Assembly: GCF_026802175.1 (NCBI RefSeq)
Contig: NZ_CP113797.1
Span: 2,085,026 to 2,149,025 of the forward strand
Origin: Thermocoleostomius sinensis A174
Lineage (GTDB): Bacteria; Cyanobacteriota; Cyanobacteriia; Elainellales; Elainellaceae
Direction of reading: 5' to 3'
Length of the DNA: 64,000 nucleotides
The translations under genes and the position numbers were made by a program. This document shows, piece by piece, positions 1 through 9,909 of the stretch; positions within the stretch are counted from its first letter, which is position 1; each line of letters starts with the position of its first letter. The notes under the pieces were generated by a model that saw only the letters and a program-made list of their open reading frames with translations, was not told where the DNA came from and made no database searches.

Positions 1-243
1 GGCGGTTGGTTCCATCTCTGGTGCATGGGGATACCGAGAATTAGGGCGCGAGGCTACAATCAGCAGTTGCAGCGATTGTCCTACTTGAGGAGCCGCCAGC
101 CCGACCCCATTTGATTCAACCAAGGTAGTCATCATGTCTGTAACCAACGTCTGTACGTGCGCATCGTGAACGCAGTCGATCGGCTGAGCCAGTTGTCGTA
201 GAACAGGATCTCCCAATTGTGAGATGGTCAGTCGTTTTGTCAT
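1..243 (-). CDS. def: peptide deformylase, N-terminal part (cut by window edge)
   Basis: Peptide deformylase removes the formyl group from the initiator methionine of new proteins. I translated the minus strand from the ATG at 243; the frame stays open to base 1, so only about 81 N-terminal residues are seen. It begins MTKRLTISQLGDPVLRQLA, typical of the family, and contains GVGLAAPQVG, which is deformylase motif 1 (GxGLAAxQ). The other two motifs (EGCLS and HExDH) would lie outside the window. It is divergent from mobA; the gap holds a small hairpin, GGGTG-TTT-CACCC, at 306-318. Identity is secure; completeness cannot be judged. Confidence 0.92.
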   Translation of the reverse strand, partial: MTKRLTISQLGDPVLRQLAQPIDCVHDAHVQTLVTDMMTTLVESNGVGLAAPQVGQSLQLLIVASRPNSRYPHAPEMEPTA

Positions 244-362
244 GGTTGATTCTAGTAAGTAAATTGATTTAAGAAAATTGATTGAATTCGATAGGAATCG
301 TTTAAGGGTGTTTCACCCAGAATTTAAAACCTGAAGCTCAAAATTTAACACGTAACCATTTT

Positions 363-1025
363 ATGCAGTCAAAAAGTAATGCAAATTTAAGTGCCATTGT
401 ATTGGCAGGTGGACAAAGCTCTCGCATGGGGCAGGATAAAGCACTCATCGCTATTGGTCAGCGCACGTTACTGCAACAGGTTTGTGAGGTGGCTCAGCAC
501 TGTGCTGATGTAGTTTATGTGGTAACACCGTGGATCGATCGGTATCAACCTTTGCTAGGCGAGAGTTGGGAATCAGCCAGTAGCCATAGGTCGGAAAATA
601 GCACTAAGATTCGGTTCATTCAGGAACACCCCTTGTCTCAAGATGACATCATGCACGGACCGTTGGTGGGCTTTGCGCAAGGACTAGTGCATGTTGAGAC
701 AGAGTGGACTCTGCTATTGGCGTGCGATTTGCCCAATTTGCGAGTTGAGGTGCTGCAATCATGGTTAATGATGCTACCTAATGTGGATGCACAGACGATC
801 GCACTGCTGTGTAAAAATTCCAATGGCTGGTGGGAAGCGCTTTGTGGGTTTTATCGCCGTCGCAGCCTTGAGAAACTGAAGCCGTTTATTGAGCAGGGTG
901 GACGATCGTTTCAGCGCTGGCTTGATCAAGAACTTGTGCAAGAACTGCCGATTTCTCAGCCAGATATATTATTTAACTGCAACACTCCGGCCGATGTGGA
1001 GCAGGCCAGAAAATTAGCGCGCTAG
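363..1025 (+). CDS. mobA: molybdenum cofactor guanylyltransferase MobA
   Basis: Transfers GMP from GTP to molybdopterin-Mo to make the guanine dinucleotide form of the cofactor. The 220 residues begin with the nucleotidyltransferase loop LAGGQSSRMGQDKAL (about residues 15-29), the family hallmark. LLLACDLPNL (about 118-127) carries the metal-binding Asp. Length is slightly above the usual ~200, mainly from a loop near residues 60-85 (SASSHRSENS). The protein is soluble and cytoplasmic. In cyanobacteria the cofactor serves enzymes such as nitrate reductase (family knowledge); no such enzyme is next door. No strong ribosome-binding site precedes the ATG. Confidence 0.9.
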   Translation: MQSKSNANLSAIVLAGGQSSRMGQDKALIAIGQRTLLQQVCEVAQHCADVVYVVTPWIDRYQPLLGESWESASSHRSENSTKIRFIQEHPLSQDDIMHGPLVGFAQGLVHVETEWTLLLACDLPNLRVEVLQSWLMMLPNVDAQTIALLCKNSNGWWEALCGFYRRRSLEKLKPFIEQGGRSFQRWLDQELVQELPISQPDILFNCNTPADVEQARKLAR

Positions 1026-1053
1026 TTCGATCGCGAGTCTTCGATCGCGAGTC
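1026..1053. repeat. tandem 14-bp direct repeat, two copies
   Basis: TTCGATCGCGAGTC occurs twice back to back, starting one base after the mobA stop codon. Each copy contains CGATCG, the core of the HIP1-like palindromes common in this DNA. It is probably a small local duplication; no function is evident. Confidence 0.85.
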
Positions 1054-1146
1054 TTTGTCACTGTGTGCGAAAGCAGTGGGCTTGAAATTGTTGTAGATGC
1101 CCCATTGTAAATGCCCCACTCTGAGGCACCCAGTTCAAGATTAGGA

Positions 1147-1605
1147 TTAAGCCGTCGTTTCACGCTTAGGAGTTGTAGGAGTTGATTGAGAGGTAGACTT
1201 TTTCTCTTGTACAACTAAAACTGCACAGGGAGCATGATGCAGCACATAGTTACTGACGCTACCATGAAGCAATTCTCCTAACCTGGATAAGCCACGCCGC
1301 CCCAGCACAATTAAGTCTGCATCCCATCGCTGAGCAATGGCACAGATATCGGCAGCCGGATCACCTAAATGCTCGGTAAAGTCTGCTTTTACACCTGCAT
1401 TGTTCGCTTGCTCAACTAACGATCGAAGCCGATGGGGGTTGGGTTGGTTAAAGGTGTATGGCTGAGCATAGCCTACATCACAAGCAGGTACTACGTATAG
1501 TAACCGCAGATGAGCGCCGGTCGCCTTGGCCAGAGCCAGGGCTTCATCAAAGACATGCGTATCCATTTTGGCGTTATCTAGCGCCACTAGAATTTTTTGA
1601 AACAT
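1147..1605 (-). CDS. universal stress protein, UspA family
   Basis: A single-domain Usp protein of 152 residues. It begins MFQKILVALDNAKMD, the usual first strand with the Asp that contacts the nucleotide. Near the C-terminus, GRRGLSRLGELLHGSVS matches the ATP-binding G-x2-G-x9-G-S/T signature, followed by the last strand APCAVLVVQ. Such proteins are cytoplasmic nucleotide-binding stress factors whose exact targets are usually unknown. The gene converges on mobA. A short Ser/Thr-rich tail (about 136-152) follows the domain. Confidence 0.9.
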   Translation of the reverse strand: MFQKILVALDNAKMDTHVFDEALALAKATGAHLRLLYVVPACDVGYAQPYTFNQPNPHRLRSLVEQANNAGVKADFTEHLGDPAADICAIAQRWDADLIVLGRRGLSRLGELLHGSVSNYVLHHAPCAVLVVQEKKSTSQSTPTTPKRETTA

Positions 1606-1875
1606 GATATTTTCTCGAGGTGACGATTAAGGAACATTGAAACCAATAGCTATTCAACCAACAGCCACTGTTCGATAGTTGATAATTAATTCAGCTAACG
1701 TGAATTAACCCGATATAAGCAACATACGGTATCTTTACGGTCTAATTTTAGACTAAGCAAGAAAGCTGAGGAATTGGTGAAGGATTGTACGTTGTGCAAT
1801 GCAATCGCCATTTTTACGGTAATGCACCTGTAGAGCAAGTAGATGCGATCGCTGACTTTGGTTGTTTCAATCCTC

Positions 1876-3147
1876 TCAGTTTTCGATCGAATTTTCAACA
1901 GATGTATCTAAAAAGACAATCTCTCCCTCGACGGCTGTGCCGGGTGCAATTGTCCAGTCGGGGTCATTAATGCCAAGATGGATGACAATACTGGAGGCTG
2001 CATCAGAACCATTGTTAGAAATATTGTTAGATTGATCGGGCGTATCGGCGGGGCGATCGAGGGATAGGATTTGGACATCGAATGATTGACTGGGTGCTGT
2101 ATTGAGAAACACTCTTGCCTGCTGATTCGATTGCGCTATATCAAGTGCTTCTGGAGGAAGATGTGCTTCCAAATACAGCGTTTCAATGGCTGCAATTGAC
2201 AACAATGGCTCTCCCACTCCTACTGCATCGCCTGGTTCCACCAACCGCTTGGTAATAATTCCGTCGATTGGACTAGCAACAGTCAATCGATCGAGACGGG
2301 ACTCTAGCACTTGTTGCTGCATCCTCAGTTGAAAAATAGTTTCTTTGGCATTCGACAGTTTGTCTAGCACTTGCACCCACTGTTGACGCAATGCATCTAG
2401 TTCAGGACTGTGAATGTAGGGACTTAATCCAGTGCTTACAGCCCGCACCCAAGCCCCCCGTGCTAGCCTTAACTCGTGCTCTAAACCACGAACTTGAGCC
2501 TCAAGTTGATGGATGCGTTGCTGTTGGCTTGGTGTGCCTTGAGAGAAGCGCCGAGGGAGGCGATCGGCCGGGTCGGGGGTTGTGACTTCACCTTTAGCTC
2601 GCTGAAGTTCGGTTCTTGCGGTTGCCAATTGCCTTTCGACGGCAATGATATCTTGATCAGCGTTCCGAACTTGTTGATCTAATTCGCTTTCTTCTGGATG
2701 CAGTTTTAGATAAGCCGCCCAAAGTCTTTCTCGAATTGCTTCCCGTTCTGCTTCTACCTGTTGTTGATAGTCTTCTGCGGCTGCCAGTTGTGTTTGAATG
2801 TCCTTTAACTGTGATTGTAGTTCTTCACTACTGAGTTGAAGCACTATCTGACCTTGATCAACTTGATTACCTGGATAAACTTCAATTTTTTCTACTTGAC
2901 CTGATACAATCGCTGCAATCTCTGATTCTTTCCCTTTCACTTCACCGGTTAAGGGAAATGTTTCTGTAGATGAAACTGGACATAGGTGTGCTATTCGTGG
3001 ACGAGATAAAGAATAGGTAAGCGATAGTCCTGTCCCCGCTATCAATAGCCCTAGTATGACTGCCAAATCACGCCGACGGGGTCGGTGTGGCTTCTGGGAT
3101 ATTTGCGGTAAAGAACGTTCATTAGTTGACAAGGGACTTGATTTCAC
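1876..3147 (-). CDS. HlyD-family periplasmic adaptor (membrane fusion protein)
   Basis: Looks like an adaptor that links an inner-membrane exporter to an outer-membrane channel. After a basic N-terminus (KPHRPRRRD) there is one membrane helix, LAVILGLLIAGTGLSLTYSL. Next come a lipoyl-like half (GQVEKIEVYPGNQVDQGQIV), a long Gln/Glu-rich coiled coil of about 170 residues, the second lipoyl half (VASPIDGIITKRLVEPGDAV) and a beta-barrel region. I chose the GTG at 3147 because AGGAGG lies 9 bases upstream, giving 423 residues; a GTG at 3174 would add 9 more. No ABC or RND pump gene is adjacent, so the partner is unknown. Confidence 0.82.
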   Translation of the reverse strand: MKSSPLSTNERSLPQISQKPHRPRRRDLAVILGLLIAGTGLSLTYSLSRPRIAHLCPVSSTETFPLTGEVKGKESEIAAIVSGQVEKIEVYPGNQVDQGQIVLQLSSEELQSQLKDIQTQLAAAEDYQQQVEAEREAIRERLWAAYLKLHPEESELDQQVRNADQDIIAVERQLATARTELQRAKGEVTTPDPADRLPRRFSQGTPSQQQRIHQLEAQVRGLEHELRLARGAWVRAVSTGLSPYIHSPELDALRQQWVQVLDKLSNAKETIFQLRMQQQVLESRLDRLTVASPIDGIITKRLVEPGDAVGVGEPLLSIAAIETLYLEAHLPPEALDIAQSNQQARVFLNTAPSQSFDVQILSLDRPADTPDQSNNISNNGSDAASSIVIHLGINDPDWTIAPGTAVEGEIVFLDTSVENSIEN

Positions 3148-3298
3148 GAGCACTACCCTCCTCTTCAAAGACACCTGCTTAAAGAAACATTTAGCTCAGA
3201 TCAACGATCATGATGTGTGGCGTTAGCCGTTGATCTCGCCCTATTTCAATTCTAGAGAAACTAGATGAGAAAGTTGTGAAGGAGAGTCAATGAGTGCA

Positions 3299-4123
3299 TT
3301 AGGAGAAAATGCCATCTGGTTCTGGTTCAAAAATATAGTCATAGTCAAAATGCAACGAGTTGGGATGGCGAATAATAGAGAAGCCAAAATCGATCGTTGC
3401 TTCTGTTGTGAAAGTGGCTATGACTAATTCAATCAGTTTCTTTGTTTGAATCTCTGGAAGCTGAACATAGTAGCTCCGCTTGGCGAAAAATACTCCTTCA
3501 TCTTTGGGAATAATAATATTATTAAGGCGATGAGCATGTTGAATTGGTTTGATATACGTATTAATGAAGTCTTCCTGGTTACGCTGAAGCCGATATAGTT
3601 TCTCATGCTGAAGCCAACTCATACAAAACATCATCTTTAGCAGTTCAAATCCTAGAATATAACTGAAGACATTGTTGCGCTCTTCAGTGCTAAAGACGAG
3701 TTTCAAGGCAGACTGTAAGTACAGATCGGGCTGTCGGCGAGTATCCTGAGCGGAATGTGTGTAGAACTGTCGAATATAGGTTCTCAGCACGGTTTCACTT
3801 AATTCTGTCTCAATATGAAAATCTTTTAGGTATTGCTTTACTCGTTGTTTTGTTTCTTGATCTTCAAGTTTGCGAGTCACGAGTCCATCGGCTGTATAAT
3901 CATCCAGAAATTCGGCTTGTACTTCTGGTGGAGCCGCGCAGATCAAGTGACATAGAGATAGCATATAGCGACGCTGTTGCCAGGATAAACTTTCGACCCA
4001 GGCTCGCGCTTGGGGTGGCAATTTGTCTAGAATGCTATCAATACTACTGAGTCCATCAGTCCAACCGGGTTCTAGTAGATTTGGCAAGTCTTGAGCATTG
4101 GAAGTAAGGTGAGAGAAATTCAT
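3299..4123 (-). CDS. conserved cyanobacterial protein of unknown function
   Basis: 274 residues, soluble, with no signal peptide or membrane helix. A central block (LPPQARAWVESLSWQQRRY, then PPEVQAEFLDDYTADGLV) recalls a family common in cyanobacteria that is sometimes labelled cobyrinic acid a,c-diamide synthase. I see no P-loop or amidotransferase motif to justify that label. The C-terminal half is rich in aromatic residues and ends in an acidic tail. The gene stands alone between the HlyD-like gene and tRNA-Arg. Function not assigned. Confidence 0.7.
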   Translation of the reverse strand: MNFSHLTSNAQDLPNLLEPGWTDGLSSIDSILDKLPPQARAWVESLSWQQRRYMLSLCHLICAAPPEVQAEFLDDYTADGLVTRKLEDQETKQRVKQYLKDFHIETELSETVLRTYIRQFYTHSAQDTRRQPDLYLQSALKLVFSTEERNNVFSYILGFELLKMMFCMSWLQHEKLYRLQRNQEDFINTYIKPIQHAHRLNNIIIPKDEGVFFAKRSYYVQLPEIQTKKLIELVIATFTTEATIDFGFSIIRHPNSLHFDYDYIFEPEPDGIFS

Positions 4124-4418
4124 CGTTCAACTTCACATCGACTTTAGAAATTCTCTTTAGAGCTTTTCATTCGTTGGTTCTTCCACTATAAAAAGTCGAT
4201 TGCATGAAGAACGATGCTTGATTCTGGGATTTTTTTGATTAAGTTCCAACAATGCAGCCAGTGATCTTACGCAATCATACGGAGCACCACTGATCTCTGA
4301 ACTGCTCGCAAGCCGGATGTCGTCGATTCGATGTCACTAAAAACTTCGATCGAGCATTCCAAGCACCTACAACGACGGTTTCTTCTGGCAAGAAGATCTG
4401 ATTATCAACCTTGTTTAC

Positions 4419-4490
<72 letters not shown>

Positions 4491-4598
4491 AGTCTTAGCA
4501 ACCCTACTCTAGCAAACCATGACCATTCAAACCAACAGACAGCATGAGACGAGCCAAAACCAACGATCTCCCGTTTCAAACCTCGTTATAGTTTCCCT

Positions 4599-4630
4599 AA
4601 ATCTTGGGAAAAATAAATCTTGGGAAAAAT
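4599..4630. repeat. tandem 16-bp repeat upstream of the Npun_F0813-type gene
   Basis: AAATCTTGGGAAAAAT occurs twice in direct succession, with no mismatch, about 85 bases before the start codon at 4716. It could be a slippage duplication or a pair of regulator sites; the sequence alone does not decide. Confidence 0.8.
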
Positions 4631-4715
4631 AGAGTCAGTTTGCCTTGCCCAGACCTGGTTTTGTCCATCCAAATATAACATCCCCCACCCTGTCTAGGAG
4701 TGAATTGGTAGCTTC

Positions 4716-5384
4716 ATGTTTATCTTAAAGCGGCAGGATGTTGACATTACAACAATTCAGCATCCCAAAAAAGATCAACCGATTCCGATTCTTCATTACC
4801 AGGGACAGACGTTTCGGTTACTTAGCATCTTTAATGCAGTTCAAGAGGAAGAGGCCAAGGCATTTTGGCGAGAGCTAACCGATCAGCGGGGTAAGTCTTG
4901 CGTGCTGCTGGAAGAACCAGAGCGCTACAGTGTTTGGGGCAAAGTGCGCCTACAGGCAGTAGACGAAGTAGAACCAACGCTTGAGGAAACAAGTACCACG
5001 CCCACCTATGTCCAAGCCTGTCTCCTGCTGTTGCAGGCCGTCCATATTGATATTGAAGATTTGTTAGGAGCCAGACAAGCAAGTGCGTTTCAAAAAGAAC
5101 TGTCGAATGTTTTCAAGCAGTGGCGTTTTCCTCAAGCAGATTCTCCGGCAGCGGTTCAACAATGGCTGACGATCGATCCCCTAGCATTGGTGCAGGTTCC
5201 CCCATGGCAAGAACATCATTTGAATACGCTGCTTCAGGAACTCTATCGCTTGGGTAAACAGCATTTTGGCAACGCCAGTTTTACTGAACGAGTCATGAAC
5301 GCGCTACAAGACATCCCTACCAGAGAGCGTCAGGATTTTTTAGCCTGGCTAGAGCAATCCCCTACTGGAAAACTTTGGCAATAG
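4716..5384 (+). CDS. Npun_F0813-type conserved cyanobacterial protein
   Basis: 222 residues, soluble, no transport signal. The N-terminal third (MFILKRQDVDITTIQHPKKD, then QTFRLLSIFNAVQEEEAKAFWREL) matches my memory of a cyanobacteria-restricted family named after Npun_F0813. That assignment is from recall, not from a search. The C-terminal half is helical and ends FLAWLEQSPTGKLWQ. No catalytic motif is recognisable. Function unknown. The membrane protein gene at 5495 follows after 110 bases on the same strand. Confidence 0.75.
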   Translation: MFILKRQDVDITTIQHPKKDQPIPILHYQGQTFRLLSIFNAVQEEEAKAFWRELTDQRGKSCVLLEEPERYSVWGKVRLQAVDEVEPTLEETSTTPTYVQACLLLLQAVHIDIEDLLGARQASAFQKELSNVFKQWRFPQADSPAAVQQWLTIDPLALVQVPPWQEHHLNTLLQELYRLGKQHFGNASFTERVMNALQDIPTRERQDFLAWLEQSPTGKLWQ

Positions 5385-5494
5385 CAAGCCGTTCATTTGT
5401 GCATGAATCTTGAAGGTTTTGGGGAATGCTGAAATCAACCTTGAGCAGACGATCGCCATTCTCTGCTGACTGTTAAGCCGGGAGGAATTGTCCG

Positions 5495-6532
5495 TTGAGC
5501 AAGAAAATCGTCACTGCCAAACCAATCCTGTCAGTTCAAATTATTGTACTGACAGCGCTCGCCTGGTCAGTTGGAGCATTATTGTTTTTCCTGCTGTTTA
5601 GCGTAGCACCCACTCAAGGCGAACGTCCCCAGTGGTATGGAACGACGACCTATGTTTTAGAAAATATAGCGTTTCTGGGAGCCGGACTGTTGTGTTTTCG
5701 CAATTGGCGTAGTTCGCTGATTGTTAGCGGTCGAACGGTATGGCTAGCGATCGGGTTGGGGATGTTCTCTTACTTCATCGGCAATTTGATTTTGGCCTAC
5801 TGGGAAATTGGCTTAGGGCTGAAGCCTGATGTATCACCCGGCGATCTCTTTTTTGTGCTGACCTATCTATTTTTAGCGTGGGGAATGCTGCAAGCGGTGC
5901 TCTCGAAGCAACTGAACCTTTCTTTGTTGCAGTGGATGGTGCTAATGGCGATTGCGGTCTCTGGAGTAACGATCGCGTTGTTCTTTGCACCCATCTCGGA
6001 AGACGTTTCGACAAATCCAGCAAATCCGGCTTCAGTAGCGATCGAGGAAACCGTTTCCATCTCTGGCGTTCAACCCAGTTCTCAGCCCAGTCCTCAACCT
6101 AGTTCTCAGCCCACCGCCCAGCCTACTATCCCAGACAACACATTGGTTCCAGCTAGTTCCTCTGCGCCTACAATCGAAAAGTCAATGCCAAGATGGGTCA
6201 CACTTTCAGACCGTGCGCTAGCCCCTTTGGCTACGATAGTGTCATGGTTGTACATTGTTGGCGATGTCACCTTGGTGGTGATGGCAACAACCCTCCTGCT
6301 GGCATTCTGGGGTGGACGATTTTCGCAATCATGGCGATTTATTGCAGCGGCCGCTTTCTCCTTTTATATTGCTGATATTTGGTTTAACTACGCCATCAAC
6401 TACATTACCAACTATCAAACTGGTGCATTGCCAGAAGTATTCTGGATTTTTAGTGGCTGTTTGTTTGGTATTGGGGCAACGCTAGAATATGACCTATCTA
6501 CTCGACGCCGAACCGTCCGTCGTCGAAGTTAG
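5495..6532 (+). CDS. polytopic membrane protein of unknown function
   Basis: 345 residues starting at TTG. The sequence GGGAGGAA ends 7 bases upstream, which supports this unusual start. About eight hydrophobic segments are visible, for example IIVLTALAWSVGALLFFLL, AIGLGMFSYFIGNLILAYW and GDVTLVVMATTLLLAFWGG. A Ser/Pro/Gln-rich loop made of PSSQPSPQPSSQ-type units (about residues 190-210) splits the membrane region in two and varies the usual spacing. The C-terminus is basic (STRRRTVRRRS) and so probably cytoplasmic. No kinase or transport motif seen. Confidence 0.7.
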   Translation: MSKKIVTAKPILSVQIIVLTALAWSVGALLFFLLFSVAPTQGERPQWYGTTTYVLENIAFLGAGLLCFRNWRSSLIVSGRTVWLAIGLGMFSYFIGNLILAYWEIGLGLKPDVSPGDLFFVLTYLFLAWGMLQAVLSKQLNLSLLQWMVLMAIAVSGVTIALFFAPISEDVSTNPANPASVAIEETVSISGVQPSSQPSPQPSSQPTAQPTIPDNTLVPASSSAPTIEKSMPRWVTLSDRALAPLATIVSWLYIVGDVTLVVMATTLLLAFWGGRFSQSWRFIAAAAFSFYIADIWFNYAINYITNYQTGALPEVFWIFSGCLFGIGATLEYDLSTRRRTVRRRS

Positions 6533-6691
6533 CTCTGCTTCTGGAGATATCGTCTACAGTGAGAGAAGAATTCATCAAGATTCGTTAGCCTCTAACCAGG
6601 TTAACGTTGTAAAATGCCATATTTGTTACAGACCAGTGCGTCTGTTTCGTCTGTTCATTTATTCAAATCCGGGTTGAGGAAAACTGCTGGG

Positions 6692-7708
6692 ATGGCTCCT
6701 AAAAAACTGTCTGACGCTGATAGACAAGATATTCTCACGCGCTACCGTCAGCCAGAAGAGAACACGGTAACGATCGCGAACTACTATGGGGTAAGCACAA
6801 GCACAATTAGTCGTATTCTGAAACAGAATTTATCAGAAGCAGAATATGACTCCTTAATTCAGCAAAAGCGATCGGGGCTGCAAAAATCCTCTGATCAACC
6901 CGATCAGATTGTTCTACCCGATGTAGAAGCGGCCGAGCCAACCTCGCTAGTTGTTGAAGTAAGTCGTGAAGCCGAACGAACGAACGAACGGCCTACTCCG
7001 GCGGCCCCACGGCGGCGTCAACGTAAGTCTACAGTAGAAGCACAGTCATTGTCGGAGCCTGATCCGCTTGAGATTTTAACGATCGCACCGCCCCGTGCTG
7101 CTAAGTTCGATCCGCCACCTACACCATCGTCTGTCCCACCAGCCATTGAGAAAGCAGAATTGGAAGCTATCGAAGCAGAACTCGAAGGAGCAGTGAATGA
7201 AGAGATTCCTGTTCTGGCAGGTCCGTTAGATGAAGAATTATCCGACGAGCTTGAAGACGATTTGGATGATGAACTTGAAGATGAGCTAGACGATCTAGAC
7301 GATGAGTTAGATGATGAGTTAGACGATGAAGACTTTGAGGATGACGATGAGCTAGCGAATGCACAAGGGTTTTCATCTGTGCAATTGCCCAGTGGTGAGT
7401 TTATTCAAGTGCTGCCGCTGACCGAAGCCAACATTCCTAAAACTTGTTATGTGGTGGTCGATCGATCGTCTGAACTCATTACTCGACCTCTAAAAGATTT
7501 TGCTGATTTAGGACAAATCCCAGAAAGGGAAACCTTGGAACGTACCCTGCCAATTTTCGATAATCATCGGATTGCTAAACGATTCACGCGGCGGATGCAA
7601 CGGGTGGTGAAAGTGCCGGATGGCCGGATTTTTCAAAAGGTGAAATCCCACCTACAAGCTAAGGGAATTACTCGTTTGTTGATTGATGGGCAGGTTTATT
7701 CGCTCTAG
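6692..7708 (+). CDS. HTH protein with a long acidic linker
   Basis: 338 residues from the ATG at 6692, which has GAGGA upstream; an in-frame ATG at 6614 would add 26 residues with no family-like sequence. Residues 1-45 form a transposase/Hin-like helix-turn-helix (QPEENTVTIANYYGVSTSTI then SRIL). A Pro/Ala-rich region follows. Residues about 178-220 are almost only Asp, Glu and Leu, from repeats such as DDELEDELDDLDDELDDEL. A conserved C-terminal block (QVLPLTEANIPKTCYVVVD to the end) closes it. It probably binds DNA; no transposase catalytic domain is present. Confidence 0.75.
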   Translation: MAPKKLSDADRQDILTRYRQPEENTVTIANYYGVSTSTISRILKQNLSEAEYDSLIQQKRSGLQKSSDQPDQIVLPDVEAAEPTSLVVEVSREAERTNERPTPAAPRRRQRKSTVEAQSLSEPDPLEILTIAPPRAAKFDPPPTPSSVPPAIEKAELEAIEAELEGAVNEEIPVLAGPLDEELSDELEDDLDDELEDELDDLDDELDDELDDEDFEDDDELANAQGFSSVQLPSGEFIQVLPLTEANIPKTCYVVVDRSSELITRPLKDFADLGQIPERETLERTLPIFDNHRIAKRFTRRMQRVVKVPDGRIFQKVKSHLQAKGITRLLIDGQVYSL

Positions 7709-7877
7709 GTCAGACGGAATTCTGAAGGGCAACCTCAACCGATCGGCTTAATAGAGTTACCTCAATGGGTGAAACCATAGGAGGATGATCTGTCTTTACC
7801 CAACGTCCTATTCTGAAGACAAGCTCAAAACGGCTCGCTGAGCCAATTAGGGCATCCGAGGTTTAGGAGAAGGCATC

Positions 7878-8399
7878 ATGACACAGCAATTTGCTCACAA
7901 GATCGACCGAGTACTTGGTGGTCTGTTAGTTGCATCTAGTCTGACTATCAGCGGATTCATGCCTCTTAGAGCAATTGCATCCGACGCCCCTCGTAATCTA
8001 CAAACCGAACAAGCACCAGATGTGATTGCGTTGCAAAATCAGTCGTCGCTGTCGAATGGTGTTCATCTCTATGGTGAAACGCTTTTGCCTGATCAACTCG
8101 GAGCCACTTATATGGTGTTTGAGGTTGACAATAATCAAGTAACGGGTGCCTTCTATATGCCTCGCTCATCGTTTGACTGCTTCCAGGGTCAGTTCGCGGG
8201 CAATCAGCTAGACCTTACAGTTACAAATAGCTATGACCAGATGGCCCACAACGTCTCATTAATACTGGAAAACGACAGTTACATTGCCTCAATCGGTGAT
8301 CCAATGACAGTCCCGGCAAGCCTGAATGGACTGCACAATCTTGCCACAATAAGTGAGAACGACTACCGTATCTTGGAGACCTGCAAGGCTGATTTCTAG
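7878..8399 (+). CDS. secreted protein of unknown function
   Basis: 173 residues. The N-terminus has a signal peptide: basic start, hydrophobic core LGGLLVASSLTISGFMPL and a likely cleavage near AIASDA. The mature part contains GATYMVFEVDNNQVTGAFYMPRSSF, a beta-rich block I recall from other small exported cyanobacterial proteins, then a single Cys in SSFDCFQG and another in the C-terminal LETCKADF, which could form a disulfide. GGTTTAGGAGAAGG just before the ATG is a good ribosome-binding site. Function unknown. Confidence 0.72.
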   Translation: MTQQFAHKIDRVLGGLLVASSLTISGFMPLRAIASDAPRNLQTEQAPDVIALQNQSSLSNGVHLYGETLLPDQLGATYMVFEVDNNQVTGAFYMPRSSFDCFQGQFAGNQLDLTVTNSYDQMAHNVSLILENDSYIASIGDPMTVPASLNGLHNLATISENDYRILETCKADF

Positions 8400-8427
8400 G
8401 TCTATTTCTAGGTCTAAATTTCCAACG

Positions 8428-9909
8428 CTAAAACTTGCGAGACCAATCTTCTCGATTCCACCGTTCTATGACCACTTTGGTTTGAGTGAAGAATTCGACA
8501 GCGTGTTGTCCTTGTCCATGTAAATCACCAAAGAAGCTATCTTTCCAACCACTAAACGGGAAGAAGGCCATTGGAGCCGCTACTCCGATATTGATCCCAA
8601 TGTTACCAACTTCGGCTTCATAGCGAAATTTGCGGGCGGCTGCCCCACTGTTGGTAAACAAACAAGCCATATTGCCATACTGTCCGCTGTTAACGAACTC
8701 AATCGCTGCCTCGATTGTTTCTAGATGAATCAGCCCAAGTACTGGCCCAAAAATTTCGGTTTTCGCAATTTCACTGTCTGGCTGCACATTTTGCAAAATG
8801 GTAGGACGAATGAAATTACCACGTTCATAGCCAGCAATGCAGGGCGATCGACCGTCTACGAGAACGGTTGCTCCTTCCTTGGCTCCTTGAGCAATAATTT
8901 GTTCAATCCGCTGTCGGCTCTGAGGTGTGATCACGGGGCCCATTTGCACACCTGTCTCTAACCCGTACCCTACCACTCGATTTGCCGCTGCTTCAGCGAT
9001 CGCCTCCGTATAGGTTTGTTTAGCCTCACCAACCGTAATAGCTAGGGAAGCCGCTAAACATCGCTGCCCAGCGCAGCCAAACGCACTATCGGCTGTGATA
9101 CGAGTAGTCATCTCCATGTCTGCATCCGGAAGAATAATTACCGGATTTTTAGCCCCACCTTGGCACTGTACTCGTTTCCCGTTGGCTGCCGCACGGCTAT
9201 AGATGTATCGGGCAACTGGGGTTGACCCAACGAAACTAATCGATCGAACAATGGGATGCTCCAGCAAGACATCAACGACTTCCTTAGCCCCATTGACCAA
9301 ATTAATTACTCCTTTGGGAAAGTTAGCTTGAGCAAGCAGTTCAAACACCTGGTGCATCGTCAATGGCACTTTTTCGGAAGGTTTGATCACACACGTGTTT
9401 CCGCAAGCAAGCGCATAGGGCATAAACCAAAACGGGATCATGCCAGGAAAGTTAAAAGGGGCAATTACGGCTGTCACTCCCAGTGGCTGCCGGATCATCA
9501 TTTCATCGATGCCAGTCGCAATATCTTCTAGGGTTGTTCCCTGCATCATCATAGGAATGCCGCAGGCCACTTCTACATTCTCGATCGCTCGGCGTAGTTC
9601 TCCTCTAGACTCGTCTAGCGTCTTGCCACATTCACGGGTAATAGTTTGTGCAAGGTCTTCTAAGTGTTCCTCTAAAAGCATCTTAAGGCGAAACAGCGGC
9701 TGAATACGCTGCGTAGGCGGCATCCTGCGCCAAGTTTGAAACGCAATCGCAGCAGACTGTACCGCTTGATTCACCTCAGCCGTCGCCGAGAGAGGCACCT
9801 GTGCCAAGACTTCGGCTGTGGCCGGATTAATAACATCCAGATGGTCACTTGCTTGGGAAACACACCATCGACCGTCAATATAGTTCTGTAATGGTTTGAG
9901 TTGAGTCAT
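8428..9909 (-). CDS. mmsA: CoA-acylating methylmalonate-semialdehyde dehydrogenase
   Basis: Oxidises methylmalonate semialdehyde to propionyl-CoA (or malonate semialdehyde to acetyl-CoA) with NAD and CoA, in valine or inositol breakdown. The 493 residues are full length for the family. The cofactor region has [20 protein letters not shown] and [10 protein letters not shown]. The nucleophile is Cys284 in GCAGQRCLA, the motif that separates this CoA-dependent group from other aldehyde dehydrogenases. No other valine-degradation gene is adjacent; a beta-hydroxyacid dehydrogenase that might supply its substrate lies 32 kb away at 41973-42863. Confidence 0.93.
   Translation of the reverse strand: MTQLKPLQNYIDGRWCVSQASDHLDVINPATAEVLAQVPLSATAEVNQAVQSAAIAFQTWRRMPPTQRIQPLFRLKMLLEEHLEDLAQTITRECGKTLDESRGELRRAIENVEVACGIPMMMQGTTLEDIATGIDEMMIRQPLGVTAVIAPFNFPGMIPFWFMPYALACGNTCVIKPSEKVPLTMHQVFELLAQANFPKGVINLVNGAKEVVDVLLEHPIVRSISFVGSTPVARYIYSRAAANGKRVQCQGGAKNPVIILPDADMEMTTRITADSAFGCAGQRCLAASLAITVGEAKQTYTEAIAEAAANRVVGYGLETGVQMGPVITPQSRQRIEQIIAQGAKEGATVLVDGRSPCIAGYERGNFIRPTILQNVQPDSEIAKTEIFGPVLGLIHLETIEAAIEFVNSGQYGNMACLFTNSGAAARKFRYEAEVGNIGINIGVAAPMAFFPFSGWKDSFFGDLHGQGQHAVEFFTQTKVVIERWNREDWSRKF

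Noticed and set aside
1785-1970. 61-codon plus frame antisense to the HlyD-like gene end
   Set aside because: Overlaps the C-terminus of a well-supported gene and has no start signal.
6692-6830. Transposase gene suggested by the Hin/transposase-like HTH
   Set aside because: No DDE or serine recombinase domain and no inverted repeats; the protein has its own conserved C-terminal block.
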